The notes: generated by a model not told the origin, from the sequence alone. DNA of 12,555 nucleotides from an uncultured Ureaplasma sp. (GCA_910589685.1 CAJUTA010000019.1:1-12555), one strand, 5' to 3'. Shown: positions 1 to 8,246, counted from the first letter of the stretch. Made by a program: numbers and translations.

Positions 1-233
1 ATAAATATTTCTTTAATTAAAAATGATTTCTTTGATAAATTGACAAATTCATTTAACTTAGTTAGTTCATTAATATAAATAATATTTTCATTTTTAATAT
101 TAATATTATTTATTCGTATATTTGAATTAATGAATAATTCTTTATAAAGTAATGTTGGATTTTGGGACAAAAAAATCTTTATTCCATTAAACTCAATCTC
201 ATATTCTTTATTCTTATTAACTATTTCTAACAT
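1..233 (-). CDS. csn2: Csn2-like CRISPR adaptation protein, N-terminal part (runs off window)
   Basis: The first 77 codons are visible, beginning MLEIVNKNKEYEIEF, and the frame stays open to the window edge. The identification rests mainly on position: it is the fourth gene in the order cas9-cas1-cas2-x, which defines type II-A. The start KIFLSQNPTLLYKELF has the beta-strand then helix pattern seen near the N-terminus of Csn2 proteins, but sequence identity to well-known Csn2 is low. Csn2 forms a ring that binds DNA ends and acts with Cas1-Cas2 during spacer acquisition. The ATG shares its A with the cas2 stop codon (TAATG), so translation is probably coupled to cas2. The length, and so whether this is a short (about 220 aa) or long Csn2 variant, cannot be judged here. 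Type II-C is unlikely because it has no fourth gene. Confidence 0.72.
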   Translation of the reverse strand, partial: MLEIVNKNKEYEIEFNGIKIFLSQNPTLLYKELFINSNIRINNINIKNENIIYINELTKLNEFVNLSKKSFLIKEIF

Positions 234-559
234 TATATTTTCACATATCTTTCTTGATTATTATAAACTTCATTAATATTCTTTTTCCCTAACAAAATAG
301 CCATATTAATAAATTGTTTTTCTGTTATTGCAATAATACGAACATTCCCATTAGTTGGCAAAAATTGTTTTATTTTATTTAATTCTTGTTCAACTTTTGT
401 TTGTGTATTGACACATTTTGTATAAACAGAAAATTGTAACATGTAATATCCATTCTTAATAATGCATTTTCGAAAATTTGCATATTCTTTCTTTTCATAA
501 TCTTCAATAGTGGGTAAATCAAACATTAGTAATAAACGCATATTTCTATAATCACTCAT
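233..559 (-). CDS. cas2: Cas2, CRISPR adaptation subunit
   Basis: 108 aa, a normal Cas2 length. The N-terminus MSDYRNMRLLLMFDLPT closely matches type II-A Cas2 (Streptococcus: MSYRYMRMILMFDMPT). The conserved Asp of the first ferredoxin-fold strand is D14, and the family motif QFSVYTK follows, then an ITEKQF segment. Cas2 is the central dimer of the Cas1-Cas2 integrase that inserts new spacers. I chose the ATG at 559 because it gives the family N-terminus; a TTG at 571 in the same frame would add four residues. The start lies inside the end of cas1 (14-nt overlap) and the stop overlaps the csn2 ATG, so the three adaptation genes form one coupled operon. No Trp codon interrupts it. Confidence 0.95.
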   Translation of the reverse strand: MSDYRNMRLLLMFDLPTIEDYEKKEYANFRKCIIKNGYYMLQFSVYTKCVNTQTKVEQELNKIKQFLPTNGNVRIIAITEKQFINMAILLGKKNINEVYNNQERYVKI

Positions 560-1424
560 AATTAAACTCAATTTCAGGTAATTCTAAATCTTGATTAACA
601 ATTGCATCTACATAAATATCGATTGCATTATTAATATATTGATATTTTTTGTTAATCATTATTTTTTGATTAAAAGATTTAATAATTTCTTGTTTATGAA
701 AATAAAAATTTTTTTCTTTTAACATTGTTAATTTATAAACTATACAATCAATAAAAATTCTAAATGGCTCCATCAAATCACTTGCTAATGCAAAATAATT
801 ATGAAATGATTTATGAAAGATAGATATTCGTGGGTCTAATCCTTTTTTAATAATAGATCTTGTAAAATATCCACGAAGTATTGTATATCCATAATTCAAC
901 AAAGTGTTGATATAGTCATCATTATGTCTTTTGAAATTTATTCCAAATAAATTGTGCCAATATATTTTTGCAGCATGCCCTTCACGATTACTGACATCAT
1001 AAAGTCGCATTTCACTAATTAATATATTTAATAAATTGTATGATTCAATATTATTAAGAATTTTTAAGAAATTTGCTTGCATTTGAATTTTTTGTTTTAT
1101 TATCTCCATTCAAATATTAGCTTTATATTCAGTTGATCATTTAATTTGTTTTTCAATAACTTTTAAAGTATTAAAATTACCAATAATTGGAACAATAATT
1201 GATTGTGGCAAATATGAATCATCACAAACAATTACTAATATATTATTTCTTGTTAATTCATTAATTAGATTAATTGTTATTTTTAATTTGTAATTATTTA
1301 TTAATAAAACATCTAAATCATTAATTGGAACTTTTAATTCATTATTGTCAAATTTAATCACAATATTATTTAAAAAAAGATTTAAATGATGAGCATTTTC
1401 TATCTCAAATATTTTTCATCCCAT
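546..1424 (-). CDS. cas1: Cas1, CRISPR spacer integrase
   Basis: 292 aa, read with TGA as Trp. The N-terminus is MGWKIFEIENAHHL; in-frame TGA codons give W3, the W of QIKWSTEY, W105 and the penultimate W. One TGG also occurs (IYWHNLF). Expected metal-binding residues are present: E148 in SNREGHAAK, H204 in IFHKSFH and E219 in SDLMEPFR, each one position from streptococcal Cas1 numbering. Cas1 is the catalytic subunit of the Cas1-Cas2 complex that integrates protospacers at the leader-repeat junction. Read under the standard code the gene looks broken, but it is intact. The true stop is TAG at 546-548, inside cas2. The ATG follows GTGAGATATAT, only a weak ribosome-binding site, and lies 26 nt after the terminator of the tracrRNA candidate, so expression needs read-through or a promoter close to the ATG. 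Confidence 0.96.
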
Positions 1425-1449
1425 ATATATCTCACTATAAAAAATCAAT

Positions 1450-1477
1450 AAAAAAACCGACTAGGATATCCTGTCGG
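1450..1477 (-). terminator. Rho-independent terminator of tracrRNA (and cas9 read-through)
   Basis: On the minus strand CCGAC pairs with GTCGG (1473-1477 with 1457-1461) around AGGATATCCT, which is self-complementary and lengthens the stem apart from one bulged A. Seven Ts follow at 1456-1450. This is one of the few GC-rich spots in the CRISPR region. It separates cas9 and the tracrRNA from cas1-cas2-csn2. Confidence 0.88.
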
Positions 1478-1531
1478 CGGGTACGACATAAAGTCTTATC
1501 TTGACTAAATGTATCATTCTTATGTAGTATA

Positions 1532-1545
1532 GTTACATATGTAAC
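1532..1545. repeat. 14-bp perfect palindrome at tracrRNA 5' end
   Basis: GTTACATATGTAAC is a perfect 14-bp inverted repeat starting at the predicted +1 of the tracrRNA and 7 nt after its TATAAT box. It could be part of the anti-repeat, a protective 5' hairpin or an operator. The sequence alone does not decide. Confidence 0.6.
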
Positions 1546-1551
1546 AAAAAT

Positions 1552-1581
1552 ATTATAACTCGATTTTTCTACGATTATAAA
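1552..1581 (-). promoter_or_regulatory. Predicted tracrRNA promoter overlapping cas9 stop
   Basis: A consensus TATAAT lies at 1557-1552 on the minus strand, with a partial -35 (TTTATA, 4 of 6) at 1581-1576 and an 18-bp spacer. The -10 overlaps the cas9 stop codon (1555-1553), so promoter and coding end share bases. The same TTTATA-18 bp-TATAAT arrangement precedes the tRNA-Trp pair in this window. Confidence 0.6.
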
Positions 1582-4500
1582 TATTTCCTAATTCATCAAC
1601 TTGAGCAATATCATATTCTGCAACAATTGTAGATAATGATCTTTGGAATTGTTTACCTAAATTAGATATCTCATTTGAAGTATTAATTGATTTTAATTCA
1701 AGTTTGTTTTGTGATAAAGTTCCTCCACCTATACTTCAAAATAATTTATTATCTTCTTTTCGAACAAATATCATTCCACGTTTAATATCTATATATTTTT
1801 CTGAATTAAAAATATTATTTAGTTCTAGAACTTTATCTAATTTATTTTTATCAATTTTTAATTGACTTTTTTTCTTATCATAAGTTAAAACTTTTTGATT
1901 AATTCCAATTAATCTATATTTATCATTATTATCTTTATAAATACGAAGAAATAAAAATTTTAAACTTTTATAAATAGCTTTTTTGTTGTGTTTATTTAAA
2001 ATAATAACGCTATTGCTATTTTTTGTTTCACCGATAAGTCTTAATTTGTTAATTCTTAAATTACCAACTTGAATTCATTTTGGTTTTTCAATTTTGCATT
2101 CTTCTTCCATATATCTTATAAATGGATTAGTATTATCTCCACTTTTATAGTAGCGATTAAAAATCATTTTAAGCTTGTTATATAACTTTGGATTTTTCTT
2201 GTAACACAATAATTTTTCTAAATCTTTTTCTTGAATCTTTTCATCAATAAAATATTTTTCTAGATCAGAAGTTTTAGATTCTAATACTTTAATATAATCA
2301 ATTATTATTCCATCATCTAATTGATTACCATTTTCATCTTTTTTAAATCTAAAAGAATAAATTGTTTCATTAGATAATTGAACATTATTTTTATTAATAT
2401 ACATTCTTGAAAACTTAATTTCATTAGATTTTGAACCAGGAATTAAACATCCTTCAGATTTATTATAAATGGTGTTATATTGTTTTAGTTGTTCAGCAAA
2501 TAAACGTGATTCTCCATTTTTTGCATATCATGATTCAATTACTTCACCCGTCTCTTTATTAACAAGACGCTTATCTTCATCAATTTCAAAATTATTTTTT
2601 TTCTTTAAATCATTATATTCTTGTTGTGCATGATTTAATAATAATTTTATATTATGATTACTACCTAAATATGACACAATTGAAGCATCGATGGCATGAT
2701 GACAATATATATCGCGATTCTTAGGAATTAATGATTTACCTGCACCATTAGTAAATAAATTATAACGAGCAAAGTTAGTAATTCCACCACGAATAACTTT
2801 AATTTTTGTATTTCCATAATTTTTATTATTTTTAAAAAATTCTTGTAAAACATTTAGTACTAGACGAGATGCATATCTTGTATCGGATAAATTTCTACCA
2901 ACAAAACTATCAATATCAGTTAATGGATTACCAATATATAATAAATTTTTAATTCATTTTTCTTTTAATTTATCTGAAAAGAATTTTTCTATTTTTTCTT
3001 TATAATCATCTCATTTTCCTAATTGAGAAAAAAATTGATATGGGGTTTGCTGTTTTTTATCAACTTGATTATTTTCACGTCTTGTTAACACCTTATTATT
3101 GATGCTATCATCTTGACTAATAGAATATGGAATAATATGATCTATGTCTAATTTATTTCCATTTATAACATCATCAAAAGAAATTTTAGATTCATTTTCA
3201 CCTAATTTAGAGTCATAAATATCAAACTGTCTTTGTCTATTTCAAAGTTTGATACGTAAAATTTGAGCTGCATTTAAATCTTCAAATTTTTTGTTTCCAA
3301 TATTCTTTAAAATTTCTTCAACTTCTTTTCTATTTTTATTTTGAGAAGAAGTTATTACTTTTCTTTCTTCACAGCTATTTTTATCTCTTGCAACTTCAAC
3401 TGTAATATTTTTTATTTCATATTCATTAGAATATAATTTTAAAATCTTATTTAAAACATTAATAGTTTGATTAAATGCACGACGAGTTGTAGGAGAAATA
3501 ACTTCTTCTCTATCAATTTTTTTCAAATATTTACTTGATTTTTTTTGATTTGTGTTATTCAAGTTTTTATTAAAATTTGAATATCTCATTCAATTTAAAT
3601 TTTCAGATCCATTAGATAATGAAAATTTAATAAATTCTTCCATTGCTTTATAAGATAAAGTATGAGTTTTAGTTAATCCTTTTAAACCTTTAATTAATTT
3701 AATATCTAAATTATAAGATTTATCAGAATCAATATTTGTAAATTTATTTTCATTAAGTAATTTTGATTTTATATTTTTTAGAATTTCTAGTCTTTTCTTT
3801 AAATCTTGAGTTTTTGACAATTCCACAAAAATATTATTAGCAAAATTTAATATTTCTAAATTAAATAAATTAATTTCATCTTTATTTACTAAATATTCTT
3901 TAGCTCAACGTATAATTTGACAATAATTCTTTAACTCAGTAATAATTTTTTTATTATCACCGTCTACTCTATATCCATAAATATCACTTTCATCTATATT
4001 TTGATCTTGACATTTCAATTGGAGTATTTTTAATAACTCTTTTGGAGTTAAATTAAATGATTTGGTTTTCAATAAAGAGTTATTGTATTGAGAAAATATT
4101 TTATTTCTTTCATCTTCTGTTAATTTTATATTTGAATTATTAATGAAATAAATATTAGAAATATCGTTTAGTAAATTAAAAATTTCAGCAATAGGTGATT
4201 TTGCTAAACCACGTTTTTCATCAGGATAATAAGAACATTTACCTACTAAAGAATCTCATAATGAATCACCTTCACGTTTAGTAACTTTTTGTTCTTTATC
4301 ATCTCAATATCACATACCATATGGAGTTGGAGATTTTTCACTACCTGGACCTTGTGAATAATCACGATGTTTTAAAAATAATTCATTAATATAATAATTT
4401 GCAAAATTTTCATCAATACCTTGAATATTTAATATTTGTCTTATTTCATTTGCAAAATCATATGCAGAATTATCCGATACTATTGAACCTTTGTAATATT

Positions 4501-5008
4501 CATAATTTTTATAAAATTTATAAATTTTCAATGATGGAAACTCTTTTTTATTTTCATCATTTTCATTTAGTTTATCTGCATCACTTTCTGTAATATATAA
4601 ATATCCACGATGATGTAAATAATGAAATAAAAGAAAAATTAATTCATCTTTTGAAATTTTATTTTCTAATGCTTGAATACGAAGCTCAATTGGATTATCA
4701 TAACCAAATTTTATTAAGTCAAAATTTGTAATAAATTCAACAGCTTCATCATAAGAATTGAATCAATTTTGACTCACTAAATAATTTAGATATGCTTGTT
4801 TTCTAGTTCTAGCACGTCTAATTCTACGTCTTTGTGTACGACATTCTCGACGTTGCACATTATCTAATTTCCCATCTTTTTCATTTGCAACATCATCAAA
4901 TAATCTGACACCTAATTTTAAAATATTATTATCTTCATCAAGAATACTTCATCCAACTGAAGTTATACCAATATCTAAACCGATATTTACTTTTATTTTT
5001 TTATCCAT
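1553..5008 (-). CDS. cas9: Cas9, type II-A RNA-guided DNA endonuclease
   Basis: 1151 aa with 13 in-frame TGA codons read as Trp and no TAA or TAG before the end. Domain order is normal: RuvC-I NIGLDIGITSVGW with D12; Arg-rich bridge helix about 51-70 (QRRECRTQRRRIRRARTRK); alpha-helical recognition lobe to about 500; RuvC-II TVEVARDKN with E538; HNH LDIDHIIPYSISQDDS with D623, H624 and N647; RuvC-III YCHHAIDAS with H771 and D774; then a C-terminal PAM-interacting region. All catalytic residues are present, so both strands of a target should be cut. The block NLSDTRYASRLVLN and the compact length resemble the short II-A Cas9 group of S. thermophilus CRISPR1. The ATG at 5008 gives the usual N-terminus; the upstream AGTAGGT is a modest ribosome-binding site. 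Its guide partner is predicted immediately downstream on the same strand. Confidence 0.98.
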
Positions 5009-5108
5009 AAATAAAATACCTACTAAATTAAGAAAAATATATTAAATATAAAGTAATTACATTAATAAATTATATATAAGTATATAAACTTAATTTAAAT
5101 ACTATTTG
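5009..5108 (-). promoter_or_regulatory. Intergenic region upstream of cas9
   Basis: 100 bp of nearly pure A/T between the DUF2130 reading frame and cas9. A TATAAT occurs at 5074-5069 on the minus strand without a convincing -35, and AGTAGGT at about 5024-5018 is the likely ribosome-binding site. A small palindrome GTAATTAC lies at 5053-5060. No hairpin terminator for the upstream gene is visible. A cas9 promoter is expected here but the exact site is uncertain. Confidence 0.35.
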
Positions 5109-5846
5109 TTACTTTATTACAGGTTTTGAATCAACTTCACTTCCTAATTCATTTCTTTTATTTTCTGATGAATCAGGAATTCTTTTAAGCACTTTCTTTT
5201 CAATTTTAAAGTTTTCAATTTTATTTTTTAATGCACTCATATGATTTTCAGAAACAATTCTAATTGAATCTTTTATTTCAGTTCCTGAATCAATAATTTT
5301 TTGTGCATGTTTGCTAATGTTTTCACATTGTTTATTGATCTTATCAAATTGCTTTTCTAATAAATCATTCTTAAATTCATCAAATTCTTTTAGAATTTCT
5401 TCTTTGGTTCTAAATTCAATGTCATCTCGATGCATTTTTTTATTTTTTATAATCATTGTTCGATACAAACCAACAATTGCACTAAACATACTTGGTCTAA
5501 TTAAATAAATATTTGGATATGTTTTAGAACGTCTAATTTGGAAAACATCATCTCGTTCCAATTCAGTTACTAGAATAGCAGTATCTGCTTCAAACTTAAT
5601 CCGATCACTTTCTAACTTTTTCAAATGATCATCATTTTTCTTTTTATTTTCACTAGAATTCATTTCAGTTTTCATTTCAAAAATAGCATTACCAATCAAA
5701 TGCTGTTTAAGTCATTTTTCATCATCACATTTACCAGTAATATTTTCATCATAAATAGTTAATTGAAAATCAGGCTTTGTTCCATCTTTTGCAACTGTTG
5801 TCTTTTTGAATAAAGTGTCTTCAATTTGATCAAACTTCTCATTGTA
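5109..5846 (-). pseudogene. C-terminal half of DUF2130 protein, detached by nonsense codon
   Basis: This continues the same frame directly after the TAA (YNEKFDQIEDTLFKK...) to a TAA at 5109-5111. There is no ATG at its beginning: the first possible starts are TTG at 5699 or ATG at 5675, neither with an obvious ribosome-binding site, and both would delete D277 of the putative active site. It carries the family blocks GNAIFEMKTEM and YPNIYLIRPSMF, then a Lys/Glu-rich helical tail. It is unlikely to be an independent gene. Confidence 0.6.
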
Positions 5847-6599
5847 TTAACGATAACAATATTGTTCTAATTCTTCACCAATACTTTTAATTGTTTTAGA
5901 ATCATGTTCACGTTGCAAATCTTGGATTTTTGTTTGCAATGAATTATATTGCTTATTATATTCGAGCTGTAATGAATTTATTTTTTCTTCATGATTCTTT
6001 TTAATATTTAATAAATCCAAATATTCATTACTATTCTTAAAACTTAATATTGCATTATCAATTTCAATTTGTTTATTTTTAACAAGTGAATCTTTTTCAA
6101 GATTAATTTGTTTTAATTGGTTTTTCAAATTATTTATTTCATTATTACTTATTTCAATTTTAGAATTATATTTATTTTCAATTTCTTTAGTGTTTTGTGA
6201 AATTGCAGCTTCAATTTCTAACTCTTTATTCTTATTAGCTAATTCAAGTTGTGATTTTGCTTCACATAAATCTTTATATTCTTTTGAATCTTTAAATTTT
6301 AAAATTGCTTGTTCAATTTTAGATTCATATTGGATTTTTTGCAATTCTTCTTTTTGCTTTAATTTATTAATTGTTTTACTTAATGAATCTTTTTCATTAA
6401 GAATACTTTTGAATGAATCACTATTTTTGTATTCATCTAAAATAATTGTTTTGTATTTTTCATTGATTTCATTTTTTATATATGAATCCAAACTAGATAA
6501 ATTACTTAAATCAATATAGTCACCTTGTTCTACATCATCTGCATCAATTATAATTCTCTTTAATTCATTATCGTAATGAGCACTAATCTTCTTAGACAT
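5847..6599 (-). CDS. N-terminal coiled-coil half of DUF2130 protein
   Basis: 250 aa ending at the TAA. It starts MSKKISAHYDNELKRIIID after a good AGGAG ribosome-binding site, so it is probably translated. From about residue 40 it is almost entirely charged heptad-like helix (Lys/Glu/Gln/Asn-rich). Three related segments recur: YKNSDSFKSIL, AILKFKDSKEYKDL and AILSFKNSNEYLDLL, which suggests internal duplication of roughly 60-80 residues. There is no signal peptide or membrane segment, so it is cytoplasmic. It lacks the conserved C-terminal domain, so as a separate protein it would be only an oligomerising coiled coil. Confidence 0.7.
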   Translation of the reverse strand: MSKKISAHYDNELKRIIIDADDVEQGDYIDLSNLSSLDSYIKNEINEKYKTIILDEYKNSDSFKSILNEKDSLSKTINKLKQKEELQKIQYESKIEQAILKFKDSKEYKDLCEAKSQLELANKNKELEIEAAISQNTKEIENKYNSKIEISNNEINNLKNQLKQINLEKDSLVKNKQIEIDNAILSFKNSNEYLDLLNIKKNHEEKINSLQLEYNKQYNSLQTKIQDLQREHDSKTIKSIGEELEQYCYR

Positions 6600-6604
6600 A
6601 TTTA

Positions 6605-6609
6605 CTCCT
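6605..6609 (-). promoter_or_regulatory. Shine-Dalgarno site of the DUF2130 gene
   Basis: AGGAG on the minus strand, 5 nt before the ATG at 6599. It is the clearest ribosome-binding site in the window and fixes that start. Confidence 0.8.
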
Positions 6610-6630
6610 ATATCTTGTTAGATTAATTGT

Positions 6631-6670
6631 AAAATAAAAACCATTTCTAGATAATTCTGAAAATGGTTTT
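6631..6670 (-). terminator. Terminator after the lipoprotein gene
   Basis: AAAACCATTT (6670-6661, minus strand) pairs with AAATGGTTTT (6646-6637), a 10-bp stem with a 14-nt loop, followed by TATTTT. It begins 20 nt after the lipoprotein stop and 31 nt before the DUF2130 ribosome-binding site region, so it separates the two genes. Confidence 0.8.
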
Positions 6671-6689
6671 AATGATTTGTGGTCCAATA

Positions 6690-8174
6690 TTATTTATTTG
6701 AATTTGTAGTAGTTGATTTAAATCAATTATCTAAATATTCAAATTGTAGAGATACAAGTTTTTCACCTTCTAATAATTCTTTTGAATTAAAAGTGCCTGG
6801 TTTTGTTGTCAATACAATTGTCACATTTTTAGTTTTTGAACTTGATGTAGTATCAACATAAATAACTCTTATGTATTGCAATTCTTCATTTGTAAGAGGT
6901 TTCATCAGGATTTTGTTAATATATGAAACATAACTTGGAATTGTAATTGGAATTGGTTCTACTGGGCTAGTTGGTTTGTCTTGCGAACTATCTTGATTTT
7001 GATCATTTGATGAATCAGATGGTGGTACAGAAGAATCGGATTGATTAGCTATTGGTTGATTTTGATTGTTATCTGGGTTTGCGTTGTCTTGTGAGCCATC
7101 AACAGATCCATTATTATTTGAATCATCAGGATTTACTAGTTGATTGTTATTTGAATCATCACCTACATCAGGTAATACAGGAGATGGAATTTTAAAACCA
7201 TCAATAAATTCTTGCTTTGTTATTGAAGATAATTTTCTATAACTAATATCCATTTTGTCAATGATTGGTTTCAAAATTGCAAATTCTTCATTTGTTAATT
7301 TCTTCAAAGCAGATTTATCAATGGCTGGTTGAAAGAATTTTGAGCTACTCAAAATTGGAGCAAACATTACACCATTTGCAACATCAGTTGTAGCAAATGT
7401 AGTTTCTAATGGATTATATTCAAGATCTGAAATATTAACTTGTACTCCCAATAATCCACCAAATTTTAAATTGCTAGCTAAATTATAAACTTGTTCAAAA
7501 ATTGAACTTTTGTTATCTTCTAAATCGCCAACATATAATTCTAAAATATCATCAAAATCTACATACTTGTTGCCTGAATCATTTTTATCAAGTTCTTTAA
7601 GTTGTTTAGCAATATTTTCTAATTCAGGAAGTGTTGCAAAACTTGGAGAAAATGTAACTTGTTTTTGAACTGTTTTTAATTCTTTTTTGTCTTCTTTATT
7701 TGATTCGATTTCAACTTCATAAGTTACATCTAATGTTAATTTAATATTTTTCTTATTAGAATCACGAATAATATCAATAACATTGATTCGTTTCACTTCA
7801 GATTCAACTTCTACTTTATTAGATTTTTTTGGTTTTTTAATTTTAGCTTCAAATTCATAAGCTTTATAAAACTTAGTTAATGATTTATCGAACTCACTTT
7901 GTCATGTTTGAATATTCATTTGTTCTAAAATAGAATATCCTTGATCAAATGCATCTTTATTTGTATTTGGATCAACTTCTAATAAAGTGTTTTGATTAGC
8001 GTTTTTATTGATAGATTCTTTTAAAGGATTAAATGTTGCAGTACTAACTTGTGGGATAGCTGTAGAATTATTTGTTGTTGAACATGATGATAAAGCAATA
8101 GCAGATGTTGATGCAATTGTAACTAATCCACTCATTCCCAAAATAATAGACAATAATTTTGTTTTTTTAATCAT
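6690..8174 (-). CDS. Surface lipoprotein with low-complexity linker
   Basis: 494 aa, read with two in-frame TGA (Trp) codons, ending LDNWFKSTTTNSNK before TAA at 6690. The N-terminus MIKKTKLLSIILGMSG has a basic start and hydrophobic core, followed by a lipobox-like IALSSC with C31 as the predicted lipidated Cys, so it should be anchored outside the membrane. The mature protein has a soluble domain (about 45-330), a linker of about 80 residues rich in Asn, Asp, Ser, Gln and Pro (about 330-409), and a short C-terminal domain. The motif LTNEE with similar flanks occurs before and after the linker (ALKKLTNEEFAIL, LMKPLTNEELQYI), suggesting duplicated modules. I do not recognise a specific family; Mollicutes encode many such fast-evolving antigens. 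AAAGAGAT upstream of the ATG is the probable ribosome-binding site. No clear promoter lies between it and the tRNA terminator. Confidence 0.9.
6948..7190 (-). other. Sequence encoding Asn/Asp/Ser/Pro-rich linker
   Basis: Codes for about 80 residues built from short near-repeats such as DDSNNN, PDDSNNNG, PDNNQNQ and SSNDQNQDSSQD. It joins two globular parts of the lipoprotein. The repeats are imperfect at DNA level, so slippage is possible but no long uniform tract is present. Confidence 0.7.
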
Positions 8175-8211
8175 AATTTAATCTCTTTTCTAGCCAAAAA
8201 TATGACTACAT

Positions 8212-8234
8212 AAAAAAATCGGAAAATCCGATTT
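8212..8234 (-). terminator. Terminator of the tRNA-Trp operon
   Basis: AAATCGGA-TTT-TCCGATTT on the minus strand (8234-8216), an 8-bp perfect stem with a 3-nt loop, followed by further Ts to 8212. It lies 12 nt beyond the tRNA-Trp(CCA) 3' end. The opposite strand also ends in an A/T-rich tract, so it may work in both directions, but no plus-strand gene is near. Confidence 0.85.
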
Positions 8235-8246
8235 ATTTTTTAATAA

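Larger units (their letters stand above)
1450..1545 (-). ncRNA. Predicted tracrRNA
   Basis: About 96 nt on the minus strand between cas9 and cas1, same orientation. Reading 5' to 3': a GTTACATATGTAAC palindrome, a probable anti-repeat (about 1545 to 1498), the sequence TCAAGATAAGACTTTATGTC, then a GC-rich hairpin and seven Ts. The segment AAGATAAGACTTTATGTCG has the same layout as the nexus of type II-A tracrRNAs (AAAATAAGGCTAGTCCG in S. pyogenes): a lower-stem end, AAG/AAGA, and a 3-bp GAC/GTC hairpin at 1485-1495. A perfect TATAAT lies 7 nt upstream of the expected 5' end. The crRNA repeat should resemble the + strand from about 1498 to 1533, beginning near TCTTGACTAAATGTATC, with mismatches. 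No array is visible for direct confirmation. The alternative is that this is only the cas9 3' UTR and terminator. Confidence 0.8.
5109..6599 (-). pseudogene. DUF2130-family coiled-coil protein interrupted by an in-frame TAA
   Basis: One continuous 497-codon frame, except for a TAA at 5849-5847 (codon 251). The two sides together match a single DUF2130 protein: long coiled coil, the junction GEELEQYCYR/stop/YNEKFDQIED, then IGNAIFEMKTEMNSS, TAILVTELERDD and YPNIYLIRPSMFSAIVGLYR, which are the family's C-terminal blocks. DUF2130 has no established function. From memory it belongs to the PD-(D/E)XK nuclease-like clan, and KPDFQL (D277) with FEMK (E308, K310) would fit that signature. Those residues lie downstream of the stop. 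A single change such as CAA to TAA explains the break, and the downstream half has kept its frame and motifs, so the damage looks recent (or is a sequencing error). TGA at codon 296 is Trp and is not a defect. Confidence 0.75.

Noticed and set aside
560..571. TTG at 571 as the cas2 start
   Set aside because: The ATG at 559 gives the conserved Cas2 N-terminus and the shorter overlap with cas1.
1425..1552. A CRISPR repeat or mini-array between cas9 and cas1
   Set aside because: There is only a single copy, no second repeat or spacer unit, and the nexus-like and terminator structure fits a tracrRNA better.
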